A stretch of DNA of 64,000 nucleotides. It comes from Cellulomonas aerilata (GTDB lineage: Bacteria; Actinomycetota; Actinomycetes; Actinomycetales; Cellulomonadaceae). A program made the translations under genes and the position numbers. Shown in pieces: positions 1 through 6,689 of the stretch. The notes beneath the pieces were generated by a model that saw only the letters and a program-made list of their open reading frames with translations, was not told where the DNA came from and ran no database searches. The stretch's first letter is position 1. Each line of letters starts with the position of its first letter. Location: NCBI RefSeq assembly GCF_007991755.1, contig NZ_BJYY01000016.1, positions 159,719 through 223,718 of the forward strand, in the 5' to 3' direction.

Positions 1-363
1 GAGCAGGGCCGGCCCTCGCCGTACGCGCTGCTGGGCAAGTGGGCGCACATGCTCGGCTTCCGGGGTCACTTCTCGACCAAGTCCCGCCGCTACTCGGTGA
101 CGCTCGGCCGGCTGCGTCGTGCCCGGCACCGCTACCGCCAGGTCACCGCCAATGCGGCACGCAACGGCGTCGCGCTGGATACCCGCGACCTGGAGGCCCG
201 GCTCCTGGCCGACGACGAGACGACGCTCGTCATCGGCTCGTGGAGCTTTCAGGGGTCCGGGTGGACCAACGCCGGCGACAAGGCGCTGGCCGACGCGGCA
301 GCCGCTCGTGCGCGTGAGTACGCGCGATGGAGGGCCGAAGGGAAGAGCACATCCAACCGGTGA
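1..363 (+). CDS. Replication initiator protein, C-terminal part (5' end outside window)
   Basis: The frame is open from the first base and ends at TGA 361-363, so about 120 C-terminal residues are present. The segment WAHMLGFRGHFSTKSRRYSV is the signature I associate with the C-terminus of RepSA/pSAM2-type replication initiators of actinomycete integrative conjugative elements. It is followed by an Ala/Arg-rich tail. It lies 18 bases upstream of a small excisionase-like gene and the integrase, the usual rep-xis-int order of these elements. The real start is left of the window. Function in rolling-circle-type replication of the excised element is known for the family and inferred here. Confidence 0.8.
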   Translation, partial: EQGRPSPYALLGKWAHMLGFRGHFSTKSRRYSVTLGRLRRARHRYRQVTANAARNGVALDTRDLEARLLADDETTLVIGSWSFQGSGWTNAGDKALADAAAARAREYARWRAEGKSTSNR

Positions 364-381
364 TGAGGGAAGGGGAAGGCG

Positions 382-597
382 ATGGCAAGAAGGAAGCGGT
401 TCGAGGGTGAACCGTTGGCGGGCATGCCGGAGATGCTGACGACGGCCGAGGTCGCTCGGGCGCTCAAGGTGGCGCCGTCAACGCTGTGCCGGTGGCGGGC
501 GGCGGGTGTGGGGCCTCGGGTGTTCTGGCTGGGCGAGGCGACGCCGCGGTACCGCGAGGTCGACGTCGTCGCGTGGCTGGAGCTGGTCTCGGCGTGA
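382..597 (+). CDS. Excisionase-like helix-turn-helix protein (MerR/AlpA fold)
   Basis: A 71-residue protein beginning MARRKRFEGEP. It contains a winged HTH of the excisionase/AlpA kind: LTTAEVARALKVAPSTLCRW (about residues 19-38), then a wing ending RYREVDVVAWLE. Such small proteins direct excision of integrative elements by bending att-site DNA. The start ATG 382 has GGGGAAGG a few bases upstream. Its TGA (595-597) overlaps the GTG start of the integrase (594-596), so the two are translationally coupled. This is the normal xis-int arrangement. Excisionase activity is inferred from fold and context. Confidence 0.85.
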   Translation: MARRKRFEGEPLAGMPEMLTTAEVARALKVAPSTLCRWRAAGVGPRVFWLGEATPRYREVDVVAWLELVSA

Positions 598-1673
598 GCG
601 TGCACAAGCTGCCGAGTGGTCGGTGGCACGCACGGTTGAAGTCGGGCCGCGAGTACGTCGGGAGCCGGACGTTCGACACGCGACGGGACGCCATGGCGTG
701 GCTGACCCGGGAGCGGGCTGCGATGGCGGGTGGCATCGATCCTCGCGCGGGGCGGCGGCTCGTCCGCGTCGTCGTGCAGGAGTGGTTGGAGCAGCGCGAG
801 CACACGGTGTCCGCGAAGACCTTCACCGCCGACGCGGCACTCCCCCGGCTCCTGCCGAAGTTCCTGTCGGCGGTGCAGATCGGCTCGGTGACGGATCGGG
901 AGGTGTCACGAGCCCTGGTGGCGCTCAACCGCTCGGGGCTGGCGGAGTCCTCGGTCCGGCGCTTTCGGGCGTCGCTGTCGGCCTTCTTCGCCTGGGCGGT
1001 GCTCGAGCGGATCGTGGCGACGAACCCGGTGAAGACGGCACCGATGCCAAAGACGCGGGTGATCCGCAGCGAGATGCGCCCGTTCTCGGAGGCGGAGCTG
1101 GAGGCCTTCCACGCGATGGCAGCCGGGCAGGACGCGCGCCTGGCCGACGTGCTCCTCGTCGCCGGCTGGACGGGCCTGCGGTGGTCGGAGCTGCGCGAGG
1201 TGCGGGTGCGTGACTTTGTCGAGGTGCCGCTCCCGCTGCTGCTGGTCTCGCGTGCCGCGCCGGAGGGCGTCGACGTCAAGACGACGAAGTCGGGCCGGCG
1301 CCGGTCGGTGCCCGTCAGCGATCGCGTGCTGCCGATCGTCCGGGCCCTGGCGGCGGACCGTCGGCTCGACGATCTGCTGTTCGTCACCTCGTCGGGGCAT
1401 CGCCTCCACGCCTCCGCGGTGAAGCGAACGGTGCAGTGGACGGAGGTCTCCGGCGGCCGTCGCATCCACGATCTGCGCCACACGGCGGCGTGCCTTTGGC
1501 TGGCGCGTGGCGTCGATGCGGTGACCGTCCAGACGTGGCTGGGACACGCGTCGATCGCGACGACGAACATCTACCTGCACCACCTCGGGACTACCGCTGA
1601 CCGGGCCGGATTGGACCGTCTGAACGGTCTGGGGCACACATGGGGAACACGTCGAGAGACCGGGGCGTCGTGA
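594..1673 (+). CDS. int: Tyrosine recombinase (site-specific integrase)
   Basis: A 359-residue phage/AICE-type integrase. The GTG start at 594 overlaps the excisionase stop; the open frame continues further upstream but that part duplicates the excisionase region. N-terminal arm-binding segment (VHKLPSGRWHARL), SAM-like core-binding domain about residues 65-165, then the catalytic domain. Catalytic residues are visible: first Arg in GWTGLRWSELREV, the HDLRHTAACLW box (HxxR), the GHASIATT box, and the nucleophile Tyr in TNIYLHH. The gene points at the 3' end of tRNA-Thr(CGU) about 60 bases downstream, which marks the tRNA as the likely integration target. It should catalyse integration and excision of the element. 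Confidence 0.95.
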   Translation: MSVHKLPSGRWHARLKSGREYVGSRTFDTRRDAMAWLTRERAAMAGGIDPRAGRRLVRVVVQEWLEQREHTVSAKTFTADAALPRLLPKFLSAVQIGSVTDREVSRALVALNRSGLAESSVRRFRASLSAFFAWAVLERIVATNPVKTAPMPKTRVIRSEMRPFSEAELEAFHAMAAGQDARLADVLLVAGWTGLRWSELREVRVRDFVEVPLPLLLVSRAAPEGVDVKTTKSGRRRSVPVSDRVLPIVRALAADRRLDDLLFVTSSGHRLHASAVKRTVQWTEVSGGRRIHDLRHTAACLWLARGVDAVTVQTWLGHASIATTNIYLHHLGTTADRAGLDRLNGLGHTWGTRRETGAS

Positions 1674-1682
1674 GCAAGAGCG

Positions 1683-1725
1683 AAGCCCGCCTCGGGTCCT
1701 GCGTTGTCGCAGGCGAGACGGGCTT
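1683..1725. terminator. Imperfect hairpin between integrase and tRNA-Thr
   Basis: Arms AAGCCCG (1683-1689) and CGGGCTT (1719-1725), then CTCG/CGAG, then CCTGCG/CGCAGG around a TTGT loop, with one mismatch and a 3-nt bulge. It ends in TTT on the plus strand. It sits between two convergent genes and can serve as terminator for the integrase and possibly for the tRNA. It also lies just inside the predicted element end, so it could be part of the attP region. Terminator use is inferred. Confidence 0.6.
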
Positions 1726-1731
1726 TGGCTG

Positions 1732-1807
1732 TGGAGCCGCCTATCAGAATCGAACTGATGACCTTCTCATTACGAGTGAGACGCTCTACCGACTGAGCTA
1801 AGGCGGC
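1732..1807 (-). tRNA. tRNA-Thr (anticodon CGU)
   Basis: The reverse strand folds as a full 76-nt cloverleaf. Acceptor stem GCCGCCU/AGGCGGC, D stem GCUC/GAGC, anticodon stem UCUCA/UGAGA with loop CUCGUAA (anticodon CGU, reading ACG), T stem AUCAG/CUGAU with loop UUCGAUU, and an encoded CCA (1732-1734). It is convergent with the integrase, with its 3' end facing the mobile element. The T stem is AU-rich compared with the rest, fitting a 3' half restored by the element's attP. The far element end should carry a direct repeat of part of this 3' half, outside this window. Confidence 0.97.
1735..1765. other. Predicted attachment site region (3' half of tRNA-Thr)
   Basis: Integrases of this type recombine inside the 3' half of a tRNA gene and keep it intact. 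The T arm and acceptor 3' strand of tRNA-Thr(CGU) lie next to int and are the expected att core. The exact borders cannot be seen because the second att copy is outside the window. Confidence 0.5.
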
Positions 1808-1848
1808 GACACACACCGGTACCGGGGGGTGCCGGGTGAGCGGGGTCC

Positions 1849-1877
1849 ACTGTAGCCGCCACCGCGCCGGGCACCAA
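1849..1877 (-). promoter_or_regulatory. Promoter of tRNA-Thr
   Basis: On the minus strand, TTGGTG (1877-1872), a 17-nt spacer and TACAGT (1854-1849) form a near-consensus housekeeping promoter. Transcription would begin near 1842, about 35 nt before the mature tRNA 5' end. Confidence 0.7.
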
Positions 1878-1942
1878 AGCGAGGCGGGACGGACCCGGAC
1901 GACGTCACGCGGACCGGTGTGACGCCCGCCCGGGCACGTGGG

Positions 1943-3583
1943 TCAGCAGGTGAGCCCGTCCTCGGGGACGGTCCCCTCGAGCAGGTAGCCGTCGACCGCG
2001 TCGGCGACGCAGTCGTTCGAGCGACCGTAGGCGGTGTGCCCCTCGCCCTCCCAGGTCACGAGCACGCCGGACTCCAGCTGCTCCGCGAGCCCCTGCGCCC
2101 ACACGTACGGCGTCGCGGGGTCGTTGGTGGTGCCGATCACGACGATGGGGGCGGCGCCTGGCGCGGTCAGCGGCCCGGCCGACCCGCTGGCCGGGTACGG
2201 CCAGTCCTGGCAGACCACCCCGCCGTAGGAGAAGAAGCTCGCGACCGTCGGCGCCACCTCGCGGACCTGCGCAGCCTCGGCGCTCATCTGGGCGGGGTCG
2301 GACGACGGCGCGCCGTCCAGGCAGTTGACCGCCGTGAAGGCCTCGGTCTTGTTGGACGCGAACGAGCCGTCCTCGTTCCGCTCGTTGTAGAGGTCGGCGA
2401 TGTAGAGCAGGAAGGTCCCGTCGTCCCCGCGCAGCGCCTGGGTGAGCGCGTCGGTGAGGACGCCCCAGTTGGCGTCGTCGTACAGGGTGAACGCGATGCC
2501 GTAGAACGCGAGCGTCGCCGTGAGCGGACGGCCGGACTCGGTCTCCAGCGGGTTGCGCCGTGCCCGGTCCAGGAGCTCGGCGACCTGGGCCATCCCCTCG
2601 TCCACGGACCCGGTGAGCGGGCAGCTCTCCCCGCCCTGGCAGTCCTCGACGTACGCGCGCAGCGCGTTCTCGAAGCCGACCGCCTGCTGACGTCCGACCT
2701 CGGCGGCGTCGAGGCGCGGGTCGAGTGCGCCGTCCAGCACGAGCCGTCCCACCCGGTCGGGGAACAGCTCGGCGTAGTTGGCGCCGAGGGACGTGCCGTA
2801 GGAGTACCCCAGGTACGTCAGCGACTCGTCCCCGAGCGCGGCGCGCAGCACGTCGAGGTCGCGGGCCGCGCTGACGGTGTCCACGTGGCCCAGCAGGGAG
2901 CCGGTGTTCTCGGCGCACGCCTCACCCAGGGCCCGGTACGCCGCCCGCGCCTCCTCGATCCCCGCGTCGGTGCTGAAGTCGAAGTCCCGGGAGAGCAGCT
3001 CGTCCTTCGCCGCGTCGTCCAGGCACGTCACCGGTGCTGACGACTGCACCCCGCGGGGGTCGAAGCCGACGAGGTCGTAGCGGTCGCGCACCCGCTCGGA
3101 CACCCGCTCGCTCCCGCCGGCCGACACGAACTCCACCCCGGAGGCGCCCGGTCCGCCCGGGTTGACGAGCAGGGACCCGACCGCCTCGCCCGACGACGCG
3201 GGCAGCCGGTTGAGCGCGAGGTCGATGCTGCCGGCGGCCGGGTCCGCGTAGTCGATCGGCACGCGCGCCGTCGTGCACTGGAGGTCGCCGCAGGCCGTCC
3301 ACTGCAGCGTCTGCTCGTAGAACGGCGCCAGGGCGTCCGTGGGTGCGCCGCCCACCCCGGGCTCCGCCGACGACGACGCGGCCGGCACGGGGGCCTGGTG
3401 CTTCTCCGGGGTCGCGCAGCCCGCCAGCAGGACCGCGGCGGCACCGACGAGCGCCGTGAGGCGCCGCAGCGACCGCGATCCCCGGGACGACGACGCCGGC
3501 ACGGGCGCGGAGGGCGCGGCGGGAACGGTCGGCGGGGTCGGTGCGGGGACGGTCGGGAGGGCACGGCGGGAGCGGGACGGCAC
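1943..3583 (-). CDS. Secreted alpha/beta hydrolase, tripeptidyl-aminopeptidase-like lipoprotein
   Basis: A 546-residue protein with a basic N-terminus, a hydrophobic stretch and a lipobox LLAGC with Cys at about residue 56, so it is probably a membrane-anchored lipoprotein. The hydrolase core has the oxyanion motif NPGGPGAS, the nucleophile elbow GYSYGTS (Ser about residue 260) and a C-terminal TAP-like region ending with the likely catalytic His in EGHTAYGR (about 519). This resembles Streptomyces SlpD/SlpE/Tap exopeptidases, which remove tripeptides from secreted proteins. The GTG start at 3583 is supported by a TACCGT hexamer at 3595-3590, 6 nt upstream, which suggests a leaderless transcript. 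The substrate is inferred. Confidence 0.88.
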   Translation of the reverse strand: MPSRSRRALPTVPAPTPPTVPAAPSAPVPASSSRGSRSLRRLTALVGAAAVLLAGCATPEKHQAPVPAASSSAEPGVGGAPTDALAPFYEQTLQWTACGDLQCTTARVPIDYADPAAGSIDLALNRLPASSGEAVGSLLVNPGGPGASGVEFVSAGGSERVSERVRDRYDLVGFDPRGVQSSAPVTCLDDAAKDELLSRDFDFSTDAGIEEARAAYRALGEACAENTGSLLGHVDTVSAARDLDVLRAALGDESLTYLGYSYGTSLGANYAELFPDRVGRLVLDGALDPRLDAAEVGRQQAVGFENALRAYVEDCQGGESCPLTGSVDEGMAQVAELLDRARRNPLETESGRPLTATLAFYGIAFTLYDDANWGVLTDALTQALRGDDGTFLLYIADLYNERNEDGSFASNKTEAFTAVNCLDGAPSSDPAQMSAEAAQVREVAPTVASFFSYGGVVCQDWPYPASGSAGPLTAPGAAPIVVIGTTNDPATPYVWAQGLAEQLESGVLVTWEGEGHTAYGRSNDCVADAVDGYLLEGTVPEDGLTC

Positions 3584-3687
3584 GCGTCCACGGTAACCGG
3601 CGCCTGCGACACGGGTCGCCGCCGCCCACCCCGGTCCTCCGGCCGACGCACCGCGCCCGTCCGGCGACCGGGACGACGCCCTGCTGC

Positions 3688-4824
3688 TCAGCCCTGCGGT
3701 CGCAGGGCGATCGCCATCGCCTCCACCGCGAGCAGCGGCGCGACGTTCCCGGCCAGCCGCGTCCGCGCCTCGCCGATCGCGTCCATGCGCCGCAGCGTCT
3801 GCTCGGGCGTGCTGCGCGCCGCGAGAGCCGTGACGTCGTCCACCAGCTCGGTGTTGACCAGCTCCACCCCGGCCCCCAGCTGGACGACGAGCACGTCGCG
3901 GTACAGGGACAGCAGGTCGACCATCGACCGGTCCAGGACGTCGCGCTGCGCCCGGGTGGCCCGGCTCTTCTGGTCCTTCTCGAGCTGGGTGACCTGCGCG
4001 CGCAGGCTCGGCGGCAGGGTCGTCGCGCCCTGCGCGCCCAGCGCGTGCAGGAGCGCCGCCTTCTCCTGCGCGTCGCGGTGCTCGGTCGCGGCCCTGGCCT
4101 CCTCCTGCGCGACCTCGACGAGGTCGCCGGCCGCCAGCACGGCGTCGCCGACGCCGCGGATCGCGCCGGGGATGGCCAGCACCTTCGCGCGCCGGGCGCG
4201 TGCCTCGGGGTCGCGGGCGAGCCGCCGGGCGATCCCGATGTGGCTCTGCGACGCCCGGGCGGCCACCGCGGCGACCCGCGGGTCCACCCCGTCACGGGTG
4301 ACGAGCAGCTGGGCGACCGCGTCGACCGGCGGCACCCGCAGGGCGACCGAGCGTGACCGGGAGCGCAGCGTCAGCACGACGTCCTGCGGACTGGGGGCGC
4401 ACAGCAGCCAGACCGTGCGCGGGGGCGGCTCCTCGATCGCCTTGAGCAGCACGTTCGACGTCCGCTCGGCCATCCGGTCGGCGTCCTCGACGATGATGAC
4501 GCGCCACCGCCCCTCGGACGGGCTGCGCTGGGCGAGCGAGACCAGCGAGCGGGTCTCGTCGATCTTGATGCCGACGAGCTCGGTGGCGACGACCGTGACG
4601 TCGGCGTGGGTGCCCGCGAGCGCCGTCGTGCACGCCTGGCAGCGACCGCAGCCGCCGCGCTCGCACTGCAGCGCCGCCGCGAACGCGCGCGCGGCGTTGG
4701 ACCGTCCCGAGCCGGGCGGCCCGGTCAGCAGCCAGGCGTGGGTCATCGCCGACGGGTCCTGGACCGCGGTGCGCAGCACCGCGACCGCGGCCTCCTGCCC
4801 GACGACGTCGTCCCACACGCTCAT
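3688..4824 (-). CDS. holB: DNA polymerase III subunit delta'
   Basis: A 378-residue clamp-loader subunit beginning MSVWDDVVGQEAAV. The P-loop-like motif GPPGSGRSNAAR has Arg where an active ATPase has Lys, as expected for the ATP-independent delta' subunit. A Cys4 zinc module follows (CERGGCGRCQAC, about residues 67-78), then a Walker-B-like region (IIVEDADRM) and LRSRSRS in the sensor/SRC position. Its ATG overlaps the tmk stop by 4 bases (ATGA), so tmk and holB are an operon, as in many actinobacteria. The frame is open upstream of 4824 but that part is antisense to tmk. Acts in the replisome by loading the sliding clamp. Confidence 0.95.
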   Translation of the reverse strand: MSVWDDVVGQEAAVAVLRTAVQDPSAMTHAWLLTGPPGSGRSNAARAFAAALQCERGGCGRCQACTTALAGTHADVTVVATELVGIKIDETRSLVSLAQRSPSEGRWRVIIVEDADRMAERTSNVLLKAIEEPPPRTVWLLCAPSPQDVVLTLRSRSRSVALRVPPVDAVAQLLVTRDGVDPRVAAVAARASQSHIGIARRLARDPEARARRAKVLAIPGAIRGVGDAVLAAGDLVEVAQEEARAATEHRDAQEKAALLHALGAQGATTLPPSLRAQVTQLEKDQKSRATRAQRDVLDRSMVDLLSLYRDVLVVQLGAGVELVNTELVDDVTALAARSTPEQTLRRMDAIGEARTRLAGNVAPLLAVEAMAIALRPQG

Positions 4825-5474
4825 CGGGACGTGACCTCGTCCCGGACGCCCAGCGCGGCGGCGACGCGAGCGCGCACGGCGGCCTGCACCTCGTCCACGG
4901 GACGTCCCGCGTCCAGCACGAGCCAGCGCCCGGTCCGGTCGGCGGCCGCCCGGGCGAGGAAGGACCGGCGGGTGCGGCGGTGGAACTCGTCGCCGGCGCG
5001 CTCCAGCCGGTCGGGGTCGCCGCGCAGGCGCCCCAGCCCGTCCGCCGGGTCCAGGTCGAGCAGCACCGTCAGGTGCGGCAGGAGACCGCCGACCGCCCAC
5101 AGCGAGAGCTGCTCGACCTCCGCCTCGCCCAGGTCCCGGCCGTTGCCCTGGTAGGCGACGGAGGAGTCCAGGTACCGGTCGGTCAGCACCACGGCCCCGC
5201 GCTCGAGCGCCGGCCGGACGAGGGAGTGCACGTGGTGCGCCCGGTCGGCGGCGTACAGCAGCGCCTCGGTGCGCGGGTCGACGTCCTCACCGTGCAGCAC
5301 CGCCTCGCGCAGGGTCCGGCCCAGCGCGGTGCCGCCCGGCTCGCGGGTCAGCACCACCTCGCGGCCGAGCGACTCGCCCAGCCATGCGCCGAGCAGCCGG
5401 AGCTGGGTGGTCTTGCCCGCCCCGTCGCCGCCCTCGAACGACACGAAGTAGCCGGCGTGGGGAGGGGTCGTCAC
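4821..5474 (-). CDS. tmk: Thymidylate kinase
   Basis: A 217-residue kinase that phosphorylates dTMP to dTDP. Visible motifs are the P-loop FEGGDGAGKTTQ (residues about 13-24), the REPGGT motif, the DRYLDSSVAYQG substrate-binding motif and a lid region after LERAGDEFHRRT. The GTG start at 5474 gives a short N-terminus before the first strand; the longer open frame upstream has no conserved content. It overlaps holB by 4 bases. Length and motifs are normal. Confidence 0.95.
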   Translation of the reverse strand: MTTPPHAGYFVSFEGGDGAGKTTQLRLLGAWLGESLGREVVLTREPGGTALGRTLREAVLHGEDVDPRTEALLYAADRAHHVHSLVRPALERGAVVLTDRYLDSSVAYQGNGRDLGEAEVEQLSLWAVGGLLPHLTVLLDLDPADGLGRLRGDPDRLERAGDEFHRRTRRSFLARAAADRTGRWLVLDAGRPVDEVQAAVRARVAAALGVRDEVTSR

Positions 5475-5557
5475 GTGCGCCAGGGTAGCCCGCGGGGACG
5501 ACAGGCCCGCGGGGCGCGGCCCGGCCCCCCGCTCGGCGCGGGCGGCCGGGCAGCCGG

Positions 5558-6562
5558 TCACTCGCCCGGGTAGGCGAGCCCGATCTGGCGCCGGACCTCG
5601 TCCATGGTCCGCATGACGTCCAGCGTCCCGTCCCACGTCATCCGCGGGCTCTGCGTCTCGCCGGCGTCGACCCGGCGGGCCACCTCGGCCGCCTCGAACT
5701 GCAGCCCCTGGCGGCCGGGGCGCTCGAACGACCAGCGGGCGCCGTCGTCGCGGGTCACGGTGAACGACGTCGGGGCGTAGAAGTTGCCCTCGACCTGGAT
5801 GTTCCCCTCGGTGCCCGAGATGTGGGCGCGGGTCGGCGTGCTCGACCACAGCGTCGTGGACAGCGTCGCCTGGACCTGCGCCCCGTAGGACAGCACCACG
5901 CTGACCTGCCCGTCCACGCCCGTGTCGGTCATCTGCCCGACGGCGTGCACGGCGTCCGGCACGCCGAGGAAGTCGTGCGCGAAAGAGATCGGGTAGACGC
6001 CCAGGTCCAGCAGCGCCCCGCCGGCCAGCGCCGGGTCGAACAGCCGGCTGCTGGGGTCGTGGCGGAACCGGTGGCCGTGGTCGGCGGTGATCGCGACGAT
6101 CTCGCCGATCTCCCCGGCGTCGATGACCTGGTGGAGCGCGGCGACGTGCGGCAGGAAGCGGGTCCACATCGCCTCCATGACGAAGACGCCGGCCGCGCGC
6201 GCCGCCTCGAAGACCTCCTCCGCCTCGCCGGTGTTGCGTGTGAACGCCTTCTCCACCAGCACGTGCTTGCCCGCGGCGATGGCCAGCAGGGCGTGCTCGC
6301 GGTGCTCGGAGTGCGGGGTGGCGACGTAGACGGCGTCGACCTGCGGGTTCCCGACCAGGTCGCGGTACCCCAGGTGGGTGGTGGGGACCCCGTGCGCCGT
6401 GGCGAAGCGGGAGGAGCGGTCCCGGTTGCGCGAGCCGACCGCGACGAGCTGCGCGCGGGTGTGGCCGTTCACGGCGTCCGCGAACGAGCCGGCGATCCCG
6501 CCGGCGCCGAGGATGCCCCAGCGGATCGGCGGAGCGCTGCGGGGGTCCTCGACATGGGTCAT
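5558..6562 (-). CDS. Gfo/Idh/MocA family oxidoreductase
   Basis: A 334-residue NAD(P)-dependent dehydrogenase. Rossmann motif WGILGAGGIAGSFADAV (about residues 15-31), the EKAFTRN motif containing the conserved Lys of the EKP position, and a C-terminal alpha/beta domain with LLDLGVYPISFAHDFLG. These enzymes oxidise sugars, inositols or trans-dihydrodiols; the substrate cannot be told from sequence. TAGGTT at 6574-6569 lies 6 nt before the ATG, suggesting a leaderless transcript. It sits between tmk and topA and has no obvious functional link to them. Confidence 0.88.
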   Translation of the reverse strand: MTHVEDPRSAPPIRWGILGAGGIAGSFADAVNGHTRAQLVAVGSRNRDRSSRFATAHGVPTTHLGYRDLVGNPQVDAVYVATPHSEHREHALLAIAAGKHVLVEKAFTRNTGEAEEVFEAARAAGVFVMEAMWTRFLPHVAALHQVIDAGEIGEIVAITADHGHRFRHDPSSRLFDPALAGGALLDLGVYPISFAHDFLGVPDAVHAVGQMTDTGVDGQVSVVLSYGAQVQATLSTTLWSSTPTRAHISGTEGNIQVEGNFYAPTSFTVTRDDGARWSFERPGRQGLQFEAAEVARRVDAGETQSPRMTWDGTLDVMRTMDEVRRQIGLAYPGE

Positions 6563-6689
6563 GGCGACAACCTAGTCCCCGACCCTCGTCACGCCGTCCG
6601 CGCGCCGCCGTACGCGCCGCCGGGCCCGCCGACCTGCCCGTCCACCCGCCTGCCGGCGTGCCCGCCGACGTGCCGGCCGACGTGCCCGG

